A stretch of DNA of 64,000 nt from positions 1,736 through 65,735 of the forward strand of contig JADGAV010000027.1 of the NCBI GenBank assembly GCA_015231825.1, given 5' to 3'. Positions 27,881 through 36,402 of this stretch are shown piece by piece. Position 1 is the stretch's first letter. The number at the start of each line of letters is the position of its first letter. Position numbers and translations under genes: made by a program. Under the pieces are notes generated by a model that saw nothing but the letters and a program-made list of their open reading frames with translations, searched no databases and was not told the DNA's origin. Origin of the DNA: SAR324 cluster bacterium (lineage in GTDB: Bacteria; SAR324; NAC60-12).

Positions 27881-28945
27881 TTAAAAAACCTTCCCTTCAA
27901 AAAGTTTTCTTGCAGTTCGCAGGATGGCTGCTTTTTTAACTTCGATCGATTGATTTTCAGTTGTCACTTCCATCATCACACTGGTTTCACCAATCGGATG
28001 TTCCACCGAAATCAATTTCTCATTGCCATCTGGAATCATAGCCATTTCCCCTGCCGGGGAATCAGGCAGCATGCAGGCGGTCGCCACACTGACGGCACCT
28101 AAAACGCCAATGGAAGCGTGGCACCGATGAGGAATAAAGGTCCGGGTGCAGATCGCTCCTCCGAAACGAGGAGGGGCAAGCAATGTCATTTTGGGAACAG
28201 ATTTTTCTGTGACATCCCCCAGGTTCATCAGTCTCCCGGCAGGAAGACGAATGGCTTCAAGTTTTTCTTTAAGGTGGGTGTTGGCATCCAGTTCCTCCCG
28301 ATTTTCATAACCGCTGATCCCCAATTCTGAGGCCCGCATGAGCACCACCGGCATCCCATTGTCAATGCAGGTCACCTCGACGCCTTCAATCACGTCTAGT
28401 GCATGTCCGCTGGGCAGGAGTGCCCCGCAGCTGGAACCCGCCGCTTCAGGAAAATTTTCCAGTATTGGAGCCGATGTTCCGGGGACTCCATCGATTCGTG
28501 CATTGCCCTCATAGCTCACTTTTCCGCCAGGGGTTTCAAGGGTAACGGTTGCCACTTGCTCACTATTGACCATGAAGACGCTGATTTCAGTTTTTTCACC
28601 TCTTGCTTTCACCAATCCGTTTTCCACGGAAAATGGACCCACTCCTGCGAGGATATTTCCGCAATTCTGAGCATCGCTCACAATAGCCTGATCAACAAAA
28701 ACCTGTAAAAAAAGGTAGTCGATGTCGACTCCTGGACGCTTTGACTGGGAAATGACCGCAACTTTGCTCGTCAAGGGGTCTGCACCTCCAATCCCGTCAA
28801 TCTGGCGAGGATCCGGTGAGCCCATAATAGCAAGGAGCAGGCGGTCTCGTTCGCCAGGATCATCAGGAAGATTTTCCTTAAGGAAATACGCTCCCTTTGA
28901 AGTTCCGCCACGCATCCAGGTGCATTGAATTCCTTCAGAAAGCAT
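27881..28945 (-). CDS. galD: 4-oxalomesaconate tautomerase-like protein (PrpF family)
   Basis: 354-aa PrpF/diaminopimelate-epimerase-fold isomerase. The N-terminus CTWMRGGTSKGAYF, then DPRQIDGIGGADPLTSKVAV and DAQNCGNILAGVGPF, are the family signature. In gallate and protocatechuate 4,5-cleavage pathways this family converts the keto and enol forms of 4-oxalomesaconate (GalD/LigU). PrpF itself isomerises aconitates, so tricarboxylate activity is the main alternative. AAGGAG precedes the ATG. It is last in the tetR-comD-comE-galB-galD unit, 103 bp after galB, which supports the gallate role. Confidence 0.82.
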   Translation of the reverse strand: MLSEGIQCTWMRGGTSKGAYFLKENLPDDPGERDRLLLAIMGSPDPRQIDGIGGADPLTSKVAVISQSKRPGVDIDYLFLQVFVDQAIVSDAQNCGNILAGVGPFSVENGLVKARGEKTEISVFMVNSEQVATVTLETPGGKVSYEGNARIDGVPGTSAPILENFPEAAGSSCGALLPSGHALDVIEGVEVTCIDNGMPVVLMRASELGISGYENREELDANTHLKEKLEAIRLPAGRLMNLGDVTEKSVPKMTLLAPPRFGGAICTRTFIPHRCHASIGVLGAVSVATACMLPDSPAGEMAMIPDGNEKLISVEHPIGETSVMMEVTTENQSIEVKKAAILRTARKLFEGKVF

Positions 28946-29048
28946 TGTTTTCTCCTTGAATAATGAAAAAATCAGTAATTCTTATTATGCAGCGGAAATG
29001 AAAGCCGATGTTTTTGAGCTCAGGCCTGATGCTGCCTGAGGGGAAGAT

Positions 29049-29789
29049 TCAAGACAGGCTTTCAACGGTTCGGGGAAAAATTGATTGATACGCTTCACCA
29101 TAACGCGCCGATTTGCCTCCTGCCTGACCTCCCGAATTGCGTCTGAACTGGTTGCCGCGGTTTTCTGCGACATTGGTGTAATAGTCCCAAAGATGTTCCT
29201 GGCCGGCCATGCACTCGATCGCAGCCCTCTTTTTGTCCCAGACGTCTGTGATGTCGAGAATTGTGTCGGGTTTCCATCCGCATTGTTCGGTTTGGTGAGG
29301 TTCAAACAAATACACTTGAGGTGCTCCCAATACAGTCTCTCCCGGATTGTGTCCCCAGGCCTGAGCAATCATCCTTGCATTCAAAGTCATCTCGGTTGCA
29401 GCCGGGTGGTCGGTATTGTAAGGGTCCGCCTTTGAGTGGGTGAGAACGAACCGGGGCTGCACCCGACGAAATACCTCGACGAGCTTATCGGTCGCTTCCC
29501 GGTCAATATTAAGGGGATAATCTCCCAAATCAAATAATTCGAGCTGTCTGACTCCTAATGCTTCTGCTGCATTCTCTGCTTCCTGTTTTCTTGCATCCTT
29601 TACTCGTTTGAGAGTCATTCCCTCCTGTTTCCAGAGTTTCGCGGATTCTCCTCGTTCGCCATAGCTCAGGCAGACCACTGTGACGTCAAAACCCTGTTCG
29701 GCATGAAGGGCGATTGCGCCGCCTGCCCGCCACACAAAATCGGCGGCGTGTGCACTGACGACCAATGCGGTTTTTTTTTCTGTTGTCAT
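29049..29789 (-). CDS. galB: 4-oxalomesaconate hydratase (PIG-L/GalB family)
   Basis: 246-aa member of the PIG-L deacetylase fold. The metal motif reads SAHAADFVWRAGG (H14, D17) in place of the AHPDDE of sugar deacetylases; that variant, with the following GGAIALHAEQG, is the GalB type which hydrates 4-oxalomesaconate to 4-carboxy-4-hydroxy-2-oxoadipate. A second His motif, NTDHPAATEMTLNARMIAQ, lies near residue 130. It sits between the ComE-like gene and galD in a minus-strand unit. Other PIG-L activities cannot be excluded, but the tautomerase and gallate dioxygenase nearby make hydratase the best call. Confidence 0.83.
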   Translation of the reverse strand: MTTEKKTALVVSAHAADFVWRAGGAIALHAEQGFDVTVVCLSYGERGESAKLWKQEGMTLKRVKDARKQEAENAAEALGVRQLELFDLGDYPLNIDREATDKLVEVFRRVQPRFVLTHSKADPYNTDHPAATEMTLNARMIAQAWGHNPGETVLGAPQVYLFEPHQTEQCGWKPDTILDITDVWDKKRAAIECMAGQEHLWDYYTNVAENRGNQFRRNSGGQAGGKSARYGEAYQSIFPRTVESLS

Positions 29790-29897
29790 TCATTCAACCT
29801 TTCCTCAAGAGGTGTATTTAATGAGAAACTCTGCAGATTCTCCAATTCTGCCAGTGACGAATAGAACCTTGAAGCTGACAAATGTTGAAGAAATAAT

Positions 29898-30494
29898 TTA
29901 CGGAGATTTTTTCAAATCTTTCAAATAGGCATTCTGAAAACGGAGCCTGCAGGCGGCCGGGTCCAAATTTCTTTTATAGTCAGATGGGGGCCCATTGCTG
30001 ACATGCACCAGCAGAAAACGCGGGGAGTTTGCCGCCTTTAAAAAATCTGCTGCCTCAGCAATTTCGTGCGGACTGGCAATACTCATCACAGAGGAAAAGC
30101 CGGCTCCTTCCGCCATTTTCGCCAGATTGCATCGATGAGAAGTATGGCCGAGCTGCCCTCCTGTTTCTCCGTGACAGCCGTTATCAATACAGACTATCGA
30201 AAGATTTGCAGGCCCCTGGGTAGCCACCGTCGCTAATGCACCGACATTCATCAGCAGTTCACCATCCCCGGTAATGACGGCAATATTGCAATGCGGGGCA
30301 GAAAGCGCGACTCCCAATCCCATCGAAACTGCGGCTCCCATCGTTCCGGCCATTGTAAATAAATTGTCACCATCTGCAGTTAATGCAGCAGCATCCCGGG
30401 CCGGCCCGGCCAGTCCGCTGATGAAAAGATGTTCATCAGGGCTGGGAAACAGCTGAGTCAGCAGGTTGCGGCGGTCGATGCCTGGTATTTCCAT
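29898..30494 (-). CDS. ThDP-dependent decarboxylase, beta subunit (ComE-like)
   Basis: 198-aa pyrophosphate-binding half of a two-subunit thiamine diphosphate enzyme. The GDGELLMN motif begins at residue 76 and the partner Asn lies in CIDNGCHGETGGQ (about 102-114). MAGTMGAAVSMGLGVAL precedes it, as in sulfopyruvate decarboxylase ComE and phosphonopyruvate decarboxylases. These enzymes remove the alpha-carboxylate of 3-substituted pyruvates to give aldehydes. It starts 19 nt after the alpha gene. The real substrate is unknown; the gallate context suggests an oxo-adipate or related 2-oxo acid rather than sulfopyruvate. Confidence 0.85.
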   Translation of the reverse strand: MEIPGIDRRNLLTQLFPSPDEHLFISGLAGPARDAAALTADGDNLFTMAGTMGAAVSMGLGVALSAPHCNIAVITGDGELLMNVGALATVATQGPANLSIVCIDNGCHGETGGQLGHTSHRCNLAKMAEGAGFSSVMSIASPHEIAEAADFLKAANSPRFLLVHVSNGPPSDYKRNLDPAACRLRFQNAYLKDLKKSP

Positions 30495-30513
30495 TTGAGT
30501 TCAGTTCCATTTT

Positions 30514-31035
30514 TTAAAAGGCTTTCGCACCCAGAAATTTTTGTGAAAGTATCAAGGCAGCCGATTGCCCTCCGCCCTGGTAGCATGCGGCAATTGCAGC
30601 GCGGGCTGCATTTTTCAGCTCTTCATAAGCATCCACTTTGAATATCACGACCCCCATGGCTTTTAAAATCGGCTCCACCGCCTGGCCCATTGGGTACTGC
30701 CAGGGGTTTTGTTCCCCATAATCCCCCCGCATGCTCACGATCATTAAAATCGGAAACCTCCCTCCATTGACAAGGGATAAAAAATTGGCACAGTTGCCGA
30801 CTCCGGAGGACTGCATGCACAACACAGCCCGTCGCTTGACCAGATCCGCACCCGCACAGATTGCGATTCCTTCCTCCTCGGTGGTCAAAAGGATTGGGCG
30901 AGCTTCTGGATAAGCCTCTGCACATTCGATCAGCTTTTTATTGCCTGCATCAGGAATGTAGGGATAGAGAAATATTTCAGCATCAATCAGCTGCTTGAAC
31001 AGCTGGCCGGGCCAGTCATTTTTGTCGGGATTCAA
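30514..31035 (-). CDS. ThDP-dependent decarboxylase, alpha subunit (ComD-like)
   Basis: 173-aa PYR-domain half of the pair. TTEEEGIAICAGADL (residues 51-65) holds the conserved glutamate that activates thiamine diphosphate, followed by CMQSSGVGNCANFLSLV and SMRGDYGEQNPWQYPMGQA, matching ComD. The frame begins with TTG at 31035; GGAGG lies ten nt upstream and no alternative ATG exists before the conserved part, so TTG is the start. It lies 70 bp downstream of tetR and 19 nt before the ComE-like gene. Confidence 0.85.
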   Translation of the reverse strand: MNPDKNDWPGQLFKQLIDAEIFLYPYIPDAGNKKLIECAEAYPEARPILLTTEEEGIAICAGADLVKRRAVLCMQSSGVGNCANFLSLVNGGRFPILMIVSMRGDYGEQNPWQYPMGQAVEPILKAMGVVIFKVDAYEELKNAARAAIAACYQGGGQSAALILSQKFLGAKAF

Positions 31036-31105
31036 GGGGATTGATCCTCCATTTTACAAATTCTGTTTCAGCACAACCGCTTCTGCCACGCCGCCGGATT
31101 CAAAA

Positions 31106-31795
31106 TTAATTCATTTTCTGCGGGGCACCCTTTTCGAGTTCTATGAATGACGCCGTCGTTGCCCGGACCAGCTCTTCCATGGCAGCATGGAAATCGGTCC
31201 CGTCAACGGTGCCGACGGTCATCCGGCTGATTCGTTCTGAATTGACCAAAGTATAGTATAAACTTCCCAGCAAAAAATGGCATCGCCAAACAATACTTTC
31301 CCTGGGGGCTTCCGGGATCCGCCTTGCTATTGCATCCACAAAAGCACGATTGGTTTCGTCAAAGTTTTTCGCAATGATCTGTCTTGCCGTTTCGTTGCCT
31401 TCAATTGCCAAAATTGCCCGCACTCTTGTAAATTGTGAACCTCCGCCTGCCTCTTCAGATCTTGATGAAAATGCCGGAATAATATAAGAACGGACGATAG
31501 CTGAAATACACTCTTCCCGATTTGAGATTCGCTCGGCCTCACGCAGAAGCTCCATCCTACGCTGATTCATAGGAGGGCAGTGGCGTTCGTAGATCTCTGC
31601 TAAAAGGTTTTCCTTGGTGCCAAAATGATAGGTCACGCTGCCGAGATTGGCGCTCGCTTCACCTGCGATTTCGCGAATACTGACTCCATTGTATCCCCGT
31701 TTTGACATCAGTAATTCTGCAGCGTCCAATATGGCTTCACGGGAAGAGCGTCGGGTGCGAACCTGGTTTGATACTTTTTGAGGATCTGTTTTCAT
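31106..31795 (-). CDS. TetR-family transcriptional regulator of the catabolic island
   Basis: 229-aa repressor. The N-terminal helix-turn-helix (about residues 19-65) reads REAILDAAELLMSKRGYNGVSIREIAGEASANLGSVTYHFGTKENLLAEIYER, split here by family landmarks VSIREIA and VTYHFG. The C-terminal ligand and dimer domain is all-helical and not assignable to a ligand. A 20-bp palindrome at 31893-31912, 98 bp upstream of its start, and near-identical copies at 46008 and 57797 suggest autoregulation and control of the other units. It is first in the unit with the ComDE-like, galB and galD genes. Confidence 0.9.
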   Translation of the reverse strand: MKTDPQKVSNQVRTRRSSREAILDAAELLMSKRGYNGVSIREIAGEASANLGSVTYHFGTKENLLAEIYERHCPPMNQRRMELLREAERISNREECISAIVRSYIIPAFSSRSEEAGGGSQFTRVRAILAIEGNETARQIIAKNFDETNRAFVDAIARRIPEAPRESIVWRCHFLLGSLYYTLVNSERISRMTVGTVDGTDFHAAMEELVRATTASFIELEKGAPQKMN

Positions 31796-32132
31796 TGTCT
31801 GATGAGTGGCGGTGAACTCCTATTCTGAACAAACACTGAACGATAGCATTTTTGATGGGATTGTGCTAATTTTTTATTTAGTTGAATAATTAATTTGTAT
31901 ATTTGTACAAATAATAATAATTGTCAATTAAGTATCTGCTTTTTTGACCTTTTTTCCTGATTTAAAACTGATAAGGCTGCTATTTTGTGGAAACTGAACA
32001 ATAAAATATTTTCCCCTTCCTTTAAAAAATGGCCTCATTCTCTCCAAAAAAACAGGGATCTTGTTTCCTGTTTCAGGACAAGATTCGATTGTTTAGGATT
32101 AAATACTTAAAGTGTCAATATGAAAGGAAAAC
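31796..32132. promoter_or_regulatory. Divergent promoter region between tetR and the ALS-like gene
   Basis: 337-bp AT-rich non-coding region between two divergently transcribed units. It contains the palindrome at 31893-31912. No unambiguous minus-35/minus-10 pair was identified, although TTGTAC inside the palindrome could serve as a minus-35 toward tetR. Confidence 0.55.
31893..31912. promoter_or_regulatory. Candidate TetR operator, copy 1
   Basis: 20-bp imperfect palindrome ATTTGTATATTTGTACAAAT with perfect 7-bp arms ATTTGTA/TACAAAT. It differs from copy 2 (read on the other strand) at only two central positions. It lies between tetR and the divergent ALS-like gene, so it could control both. 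Binding is inferred from location and repetition. Confidence 0.75.
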
Positions 32133-33920
32133 ATGGCAACTATGAGAGGTGCTGATATCATTGCTGAGTATTTAATAAGAGAAAAAATCCCCTATTGTTT
32201 CGGCATTTGCGGACATGGGATAATCGGGTTGCTGGATGCACTCTACGACAGGCAGGACAAAATAAAGACGATGACAGTCCGGCATGAGCAGGCGGCGGGG
32301 CATATGGCAGATGCCTATTTTAGAGTGGCCCATAAACCTGTTGCGACTTTTACCTCCTGCGGTCCGGGATCGACGAACCTGACCACGGCGCTGGCTTCGG
32401 CCATGATGGATTCTTCGGCCTTCCTGGCAATCACAGGAAACGTTCCTACGTCCCAGTTTAACCGGGCGCCATTCCAGGAGACGGGTCGTCACTTCCAGGC
32501 AGATTTTCTCAACGTCTTCAGACCCTATGTCAAAAAATCATACCAACCCAGCCGTGTGGATATGATTCCCCTCGCAATGCGTGAAGCGTTCAAAACTATG
32601 ATGACGGGAAGAACCGGTCCAGCTCATATCGATGTCCCCCTGAACTGCTTTGCCGAAGAAGCCGAGGTTGAAGTGCCGGATCCTGGCCTTTGGCGTGAAG
32701 GAAGCGTTTCCAAAGGGGCTGGAAATCCGGAATTGGTGCAGAAAACACTGGATCTTCTTTTGAGCACCGAGAAGCCCTGCATCATCGCCGGTCATGGGGC
32801 GATGCTGTCGGAATCATCACCGGAGTTGATGAAATTGGCGAGTCTGCTCAATATTCCTGTCGCCACCACTGCCAATGGCAAAGGAATAATTCCTGAAGAT
32901 CATCCTTTGAGCTTAGGTGCAGTCGGAAGAAACGGGACCTATATGGCCAATGAGTCCTGCCGTTCCTGCGATGTTCTTCTGGCCCTGGGAGTGAAATTTG
33001 ACGATCGGCAAAGCAGTTCATGGATTCCGGGCTATACGTTCAATATCCCTCCGAGCAAATTGATACATGTTGAAATTGACCCGGAGGAAATGGGAAGGAA
33101 CTTTCCTCCTACGTTAGGGATTTTGGCGGATTCAAAGGCCTTCCTGGTGGAATTGCTGAAGGCGGCGCAGAATCGGGTAAAAAGCGATGCGAAAAGAAAT
33201 CAGGCCTGGAATGCCCAGATCCAGGATTGGAAACGAGCCTGGCAGGAATTCAACAGTCCGAATTTTAATTCGCAAGTGGTCCCTATCAGACCGGAACGGC
33301 TGGTCAAGGATCTTCGCAGTGTGATGCCCAGGGACGGGATACTGGTCTCGGACGTGGGTGAGCATCACAACTGGTTCCTGCAGTTTTATGACACATACCT
33401 GCCGGGGACGATGCTGCAGTCCTGGGGATTTGCAGCGATGGGATTTGGTGTCTGCGGTGTGCTGGGAGCAAAATTGGCTGCTCCCGAAAAAGTTTGTGTT
33501 TCGATCTGCGGCGATGGAGGCTTTATGATGACTCCCCACATCCTCTGCACAGCGGTTGAATATAACATTCCCGCCATCTGGGTTGTCTTCAACAACTTCG
33601 GCTGGAACGTCATTCGGCATCAGGCAAATGGAGCATGGCCGGGAAGAGAACTCGTCACCAGTTTTCGAAATGACGAAACGGGTGAATTTTCCAATCCTGA
33701 TTTTGTGGCTTTAGCCAAGGCCTGCGGCGCGGACGGAGCGAAAGTGGAAAGACCTGATGACTTCAAAGGCATTTTTCAGCATGCGATCGATTCGAATCGT
33801 CCGTTTGTGATCGAGGTGGTTGTTGAACGGGACGCAAAAGCTCCATCAGTGGGAACCTGGGTTCTTCCTCCTTTTCCGCATCCGGAACCTTCTTATGGCA
33901 AGCGGAACTTAAAAAAATAG
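32133..33920 (+). CDS. Acetolactate-synthase-like ThDP enzyme, specificity unknown
   Basis: 595-aa thiamine diphosphate enzyme with three domains: PYR (about 1-170, activating E52 in VRHEQAAGHMADAY), a central Rossmann-like domain (about 195-340) and PP (about 370-560) with ICGDGGFMMTPH and the partner Asn in VFNNFGWNVIR. The plan is that of acetolactate synthase, sulfoacetaldehyde acetyltransferase, glyoxylate carboligase and similar enzymes. No regulatory small subunit gene is adjacent, so biosynthetic AHAS is unlikely. It is followed by gallate dioxygenase on the same strand (93 bp), so a catabolic C-C bond reaction is inferred. Confidence 0.8.
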   Translation: MATMRGADIIAEYLIREKIPYCFGICGHGIIGLLDALYDRQDKIKTMTVRHEQAAGHMADAYFRVAHKPVATFTSCGPGSTNLTTALASAMMDSSAFLAITGNVPTSQFNRAPFQETGRHFQADFLNVFRPYVKKSYQPSRVDMIPLAMREAFKTMMTGRTGPAHIDVPLNCFAEEAEVEVPDPGLWREGSVSKGAGNPELVQKTLDLLLSTEKPCIIAGHGAMLSESSPELMKLASLLNIPVATTANGKGIIPEDHPLSLGAVGRNGTYMANESCRSCDVLLALGVKFDDRQSSSWIPGYTFNIPPSKLIHVEIDPEEMGRNFPPTLGILADSKAFLVELLKAAQNRVKSDAKRNQAWNAQIQDWKRAWQEFNSPNFNSQVVPIRPERLVKDLRSVMPRDGILVSDVGEHHNWFLQFYDTYLPGTMLQSWGFAAMGFGVCGVLGAKLAAPEKVCVSICGDGGFMMTPHILCTAVEYNIPAIWVVFNNFGWNVIRHQANGAWPGRELVTSFRNDETGEFSNPDFVALAKACGADGAKVERPDDFKGIFQHAIDSNRPFVIEVVVERDAKAPSVGTWVLPPFPHPEPSYGKRNLKK

Positions 33921-34013
33921 CGGAGTGAGTTTTCAATCATTGCATCCGCTGAAATGAAGACTCGCCTGAGTTTCATCGATTGATTGGAAATTTAAAAAGG
34001 AGATCTATCGACT

Positions 34014-35315
34014 ATGGCGCGAATAATTGGCGGAATCGGCGCGTCCCATTCTCCAACCATCGGATTTGCCAAGGATACGAAAACTGCTGATGACCCCAGT
34101 TGGTCCGGAGTATTCAAAGTCTTTGATCCTTTGAAAAAGTGGTTGGAAAAGCGGAATCCTGACGTCCTTTTCTTCATCTATAACGACCACATCACCTCTT
34201 TTTTTTTCGATCATTATTCACCTTTTGTGCTCGGTGTCGATGATCATTATGTTCCTGCCGATGAAGGAGGGGGTCCCCGGGAATATCCTCCTGTTAAGGG
34301 GCATACTGAACTTGCCCGTCATATCGGCAGTTCCCTTTTTGCCGATCACTTTGACATTTCGTTCTTTCAAAAAAAGCCGATCGATCACGGGCTTTTTTCT
34401 CCACTGTCGATGATGACGGACCGCGGAACGAGCTGGGCTGGCGCAGTCGTCCCCTTTCAGGTCGGTGTTCTTCAATTTCCCATCCCCACTGCGAGGCGCT
34501 GTTTCCAGCTGGGAAAAGCGCTCAGAAAAGCCATTGAGAGTTATTCCGAAGACATTTCAGTGGCTCTGGTTTCAACGGGAGGACTTTCTCATCAGGTTCA
34601 TGGCGAACGGTCGGGATTCAACAATCCTCAATGGGATGAAAAATTTCTGGACTTGCTGGAAAACGACCCGGAAACGCTGGCGGCAATGACTCATGCCGAA
34701 TTTGCAGCGCTTGGCGGTCTGGAGGGGGCTGAAGTGATCATGTGGCTGATCATGCGGGGTGCGCTCTCATCCCAGGTCCGCTGTATTCACCGAGACAGCT
34801 ACCTGCCTTCGATGACCAACATCGCGACGGTCATTTTTGAGAATCAAAGTGAACCCGATGCGTCTCAGGTTGAGGCTCATCGTCGTCACCTCAATCAGCA
34901 GCTGGCAGGTGCCGACCAGCTCGAAGGAACGTACCCGTTCACCCTGGAACGGGCTCATGGCGCGTTCCGTCTCAACGATTTTTTGCATCGATTGATCATC
35001 CCAGAACACCGTGAACGCTTCATCAAGGATCCGGATCCGCTCTTTCAAGAGTTCTATCTGAGCACCGAAGAGCGGGCGCTGATCAATGCACGTGACTGGA
35101 TCGGCCTGATCCACTATGGGGTGATATTCTTCAATTTGGAAAAAATGGCAGCGGTGATCGGTCAGTCAAATCTGGACGTCTATGCCCAGATGGCAGGAAA
35201 AACGCTCGAAGAATTTCAAAAGACACGCAATGTCAGCATGCATTACTCTGTCGCCGGTGGGGAGGAAGCTCAAAAAATTGCCACTAAAAAAACAGATGAG
35301 CGAAATCAAACTTGA
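34014..35315 (+). CDS. galA: Gallate dioxygenase (LigB-LigA fusion)
   Basis: 433-aa single-chain class II/III extradiol dioxygenase that opens gallate between C4 and C5 to 4-oxalomesaconate. The N-terminal LigB domain (1-280) has H12 in GASHSPT, H59 in YNDHIT and E240 as likely Fe(II) ligands, with H125 in IDHGLFSP and H193 in GGLSHQVHG as catalytic residues; this spacing matches DesB/GalA to within a residue. The C-terminal LigA-like domain (about 320-410) has DPDPLFQEFYLSTEERALINARDWIGL broken over its usual helices. The fused order distinguishes it from two-subunit LigAB. The gene ends in a strong terminator. Protocatechuate could be a secondary substrate. Confidence 0.88.
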   Translation: MARIIGGIGASHSPTIGFAKDTKTADDPSWSGVFKVFDPLKKWLEKRNPDVLFFIYNDHITSFFFDHYSPFVLGVDDHYVPADEGGGPREYPPVKGHTELARHIGSSLFADHFDISFFQKKPIDHGLFSPLSMMTDRGTSWAGAVVPFQVGVLQFPIPTARRCFQLGKALRKAIESYSEDISVALVSTGGLSHQVHGERSGFNNPQWDEKFLDLLENDPETLAAMTHAEFAALGGLEGAEVIMWLIMRGALSSQVRCIHRDSYLPSMTNIATVIFENQSEPDASQVEAHRRHLNQQLAGADQLEGTYPFTLERAHGAFRLNDFLHRLIIPEHRERFIKDPDPLFQEFYLSTEERALINARDWIGLIHYGVIFFNLEKMAAVIGQSNLDVYAQMAGKTLEEFQKTRNVSMHYSVAGGEEAQKIATKKTDERNQT

Positions 35316-35347
35316 CCGCAGCTTGCATTGATCCGGTCAATTTTTTT
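35312..35347 (+). terminator. Rho-independent terminator of the ALS-like/galA unit
   Basis: TTGACCG (35312-35318) pairs with CGGTCAA (35334-35340) across a 15-nt loop and is followed by seven T. The stem includes the galA stop codon. It lies between convergent genes. Confidence 0.8.
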
Positions 35348-35357
35348 CCACAGAAAC

Positions 35358-36248
35358 CTACTCAGTCGCCGGGGGCAGCGTGCAGATCTGTTCATACGCA
35401 TATCGTTCTTTCAAAGTTCCAAAGTGTTCAAAAACGTCCAAAGCGACTTCGTATGCCGGCTTTGTGATTTCCACATGCGGCGTCCAGCAGCCAAGCTGCT
35501 GGTAAGTGCTGATACAGTCAGCCAGGACGTCTTCATCAATCTGAGGGAAATAAGACTTTTCGGCACGGGCAATTTCCGCTGCCGGGGTTTCGTTCATGTA
35601 AATTCGCGTCTTTTTGTAGGCACGCATGAAAGCTTTGGCCTTTTCCGTTTCCAGCCATTCGTTTCGCGCACACAGTGAAGAAAATCCGTTAGGACCGATC
35701 TGTTTTCCGACCTGGGCGACCACGTGGCCGACTCCATCTTTTTGAAGCTGCTGGGGAAAAGGTCCCTGCTGCTGCACATAGTGACCCTGACCTTCGCGAA
35801 AGGCTTTGTCGATTTCAGCTGCTCCGCCCGGGCAGATCAAATTGATTTTGCTGAAATCTATTCCGGCTTTGTGACAGGCATATACGAACATGGCCCGTGG
35901 TTGTCCTCCTTGGAAACAGACCAGATCTGCCCCCTCCAGTTTGTGCCAGGAAAAGTCCGGATCCGGAATGCGTCCGGTCAGAAAAAATCCGTCCATTTCG
36001 TTGATCTGAGCAAAGTGCCTGACCTTGGGAATCTCTCCTTTAGCAAGGGTCGTGAAGCCCTGGCTCAATGCGGATTGTGCCACATCAGCGGAACCGTCAA
36101 GGAGGGCATCGATTGCAGAATGTCCCGGCGGTGCTACCGTCCATTCGGGCTCAAGCCCCTCTGCCGCCAGAAATCCACCCGACATGGTTGAGATAAGCGG
36201 TGAATAAAATGCAGAGAAAAGGGTGAATTGAATTTTAATGGTGCTCAT
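35358..36248 (-). CDS. NMT1/THI5-like substrate-binding protein without signal peptide
   Basis: 296-aa periplasmic-binding-protein fold of the SsuA/THI5 type: FLAAEGLEPEWTVAPPGHSAIDALLDGSADVAQSALSQG, split over strand and helix landmarks, then CFQGGQPRAMFVYACHKAGID and YVQQQGPFPQQLQKDG. Unlike normal binding proteins it begins MSTIKIQFTLFSAFY with no signal sequence, so it is probably cytoplasmic, acting as a sensor or enzyme-like binder. AGGA lies before the ATG. It is the last gene of the long unit that begins with the aldehyde dehydrogenase, 154 bp after the LivMGF fusion. Confidence 0.75.
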   Translation of the reverse strand: MSTIKIQFTLFSAFYSPLISTMSGGFLAAEGLEPEWTVAPPGHSAIDALLDGSADVAQSALSQGFTTLAKGEIPKVRHFAQINEMDGFFLTGRIPDPDFSWHKLEGADLVCFQGGQPRAMFVYACHKAGIDFSKINLICPGGAAEIDKAFREGQGHYVQQQGPFPQQLQKDGVGHVVAQVGKQIGPNGFSSLCARNEWLETEKAKAFMRAYKKTRIYMNETPAAEIARAEKSYFPQIDEDVLADCISTYQQLGCWTPHVEITKPAYEVALDVFEHFGTLKERYAYEQICTLPPATE

Positions 36249-36402
36249 AGTAATTCCTGATAGATTGTGCCGAATTGCTGTTTTGTTACTTTATTCGTCA
36301 AATCACTGCCGTGTCTGAAATAGTGATTTTCGTGTACGGGAAAAATAGGGATCAGTGAGGAACAGCGGGTATGAAACGATCCCAAGTTCAATTTTTTTAT
36401 GC

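Noticed and set aside
28985-29368. 127-codon minus-strand frame inside galB
   Set aside because: Out of frame with the PIG-L protein, which has clear motifs; composition is Arg/Ser/Pro-rich as in shadow frames.
30514-33920. Sulfonate pathway (sulfopyruvate decarboxylase plus Xsc) as the main function of the ThDP genes
   Set aside because: No phosphate acetyltransferase, sulfolactate dehydrogenase or sulfite-handling gene is nearby, whereas gallate pathway genes are; kept only as a rival explanation.
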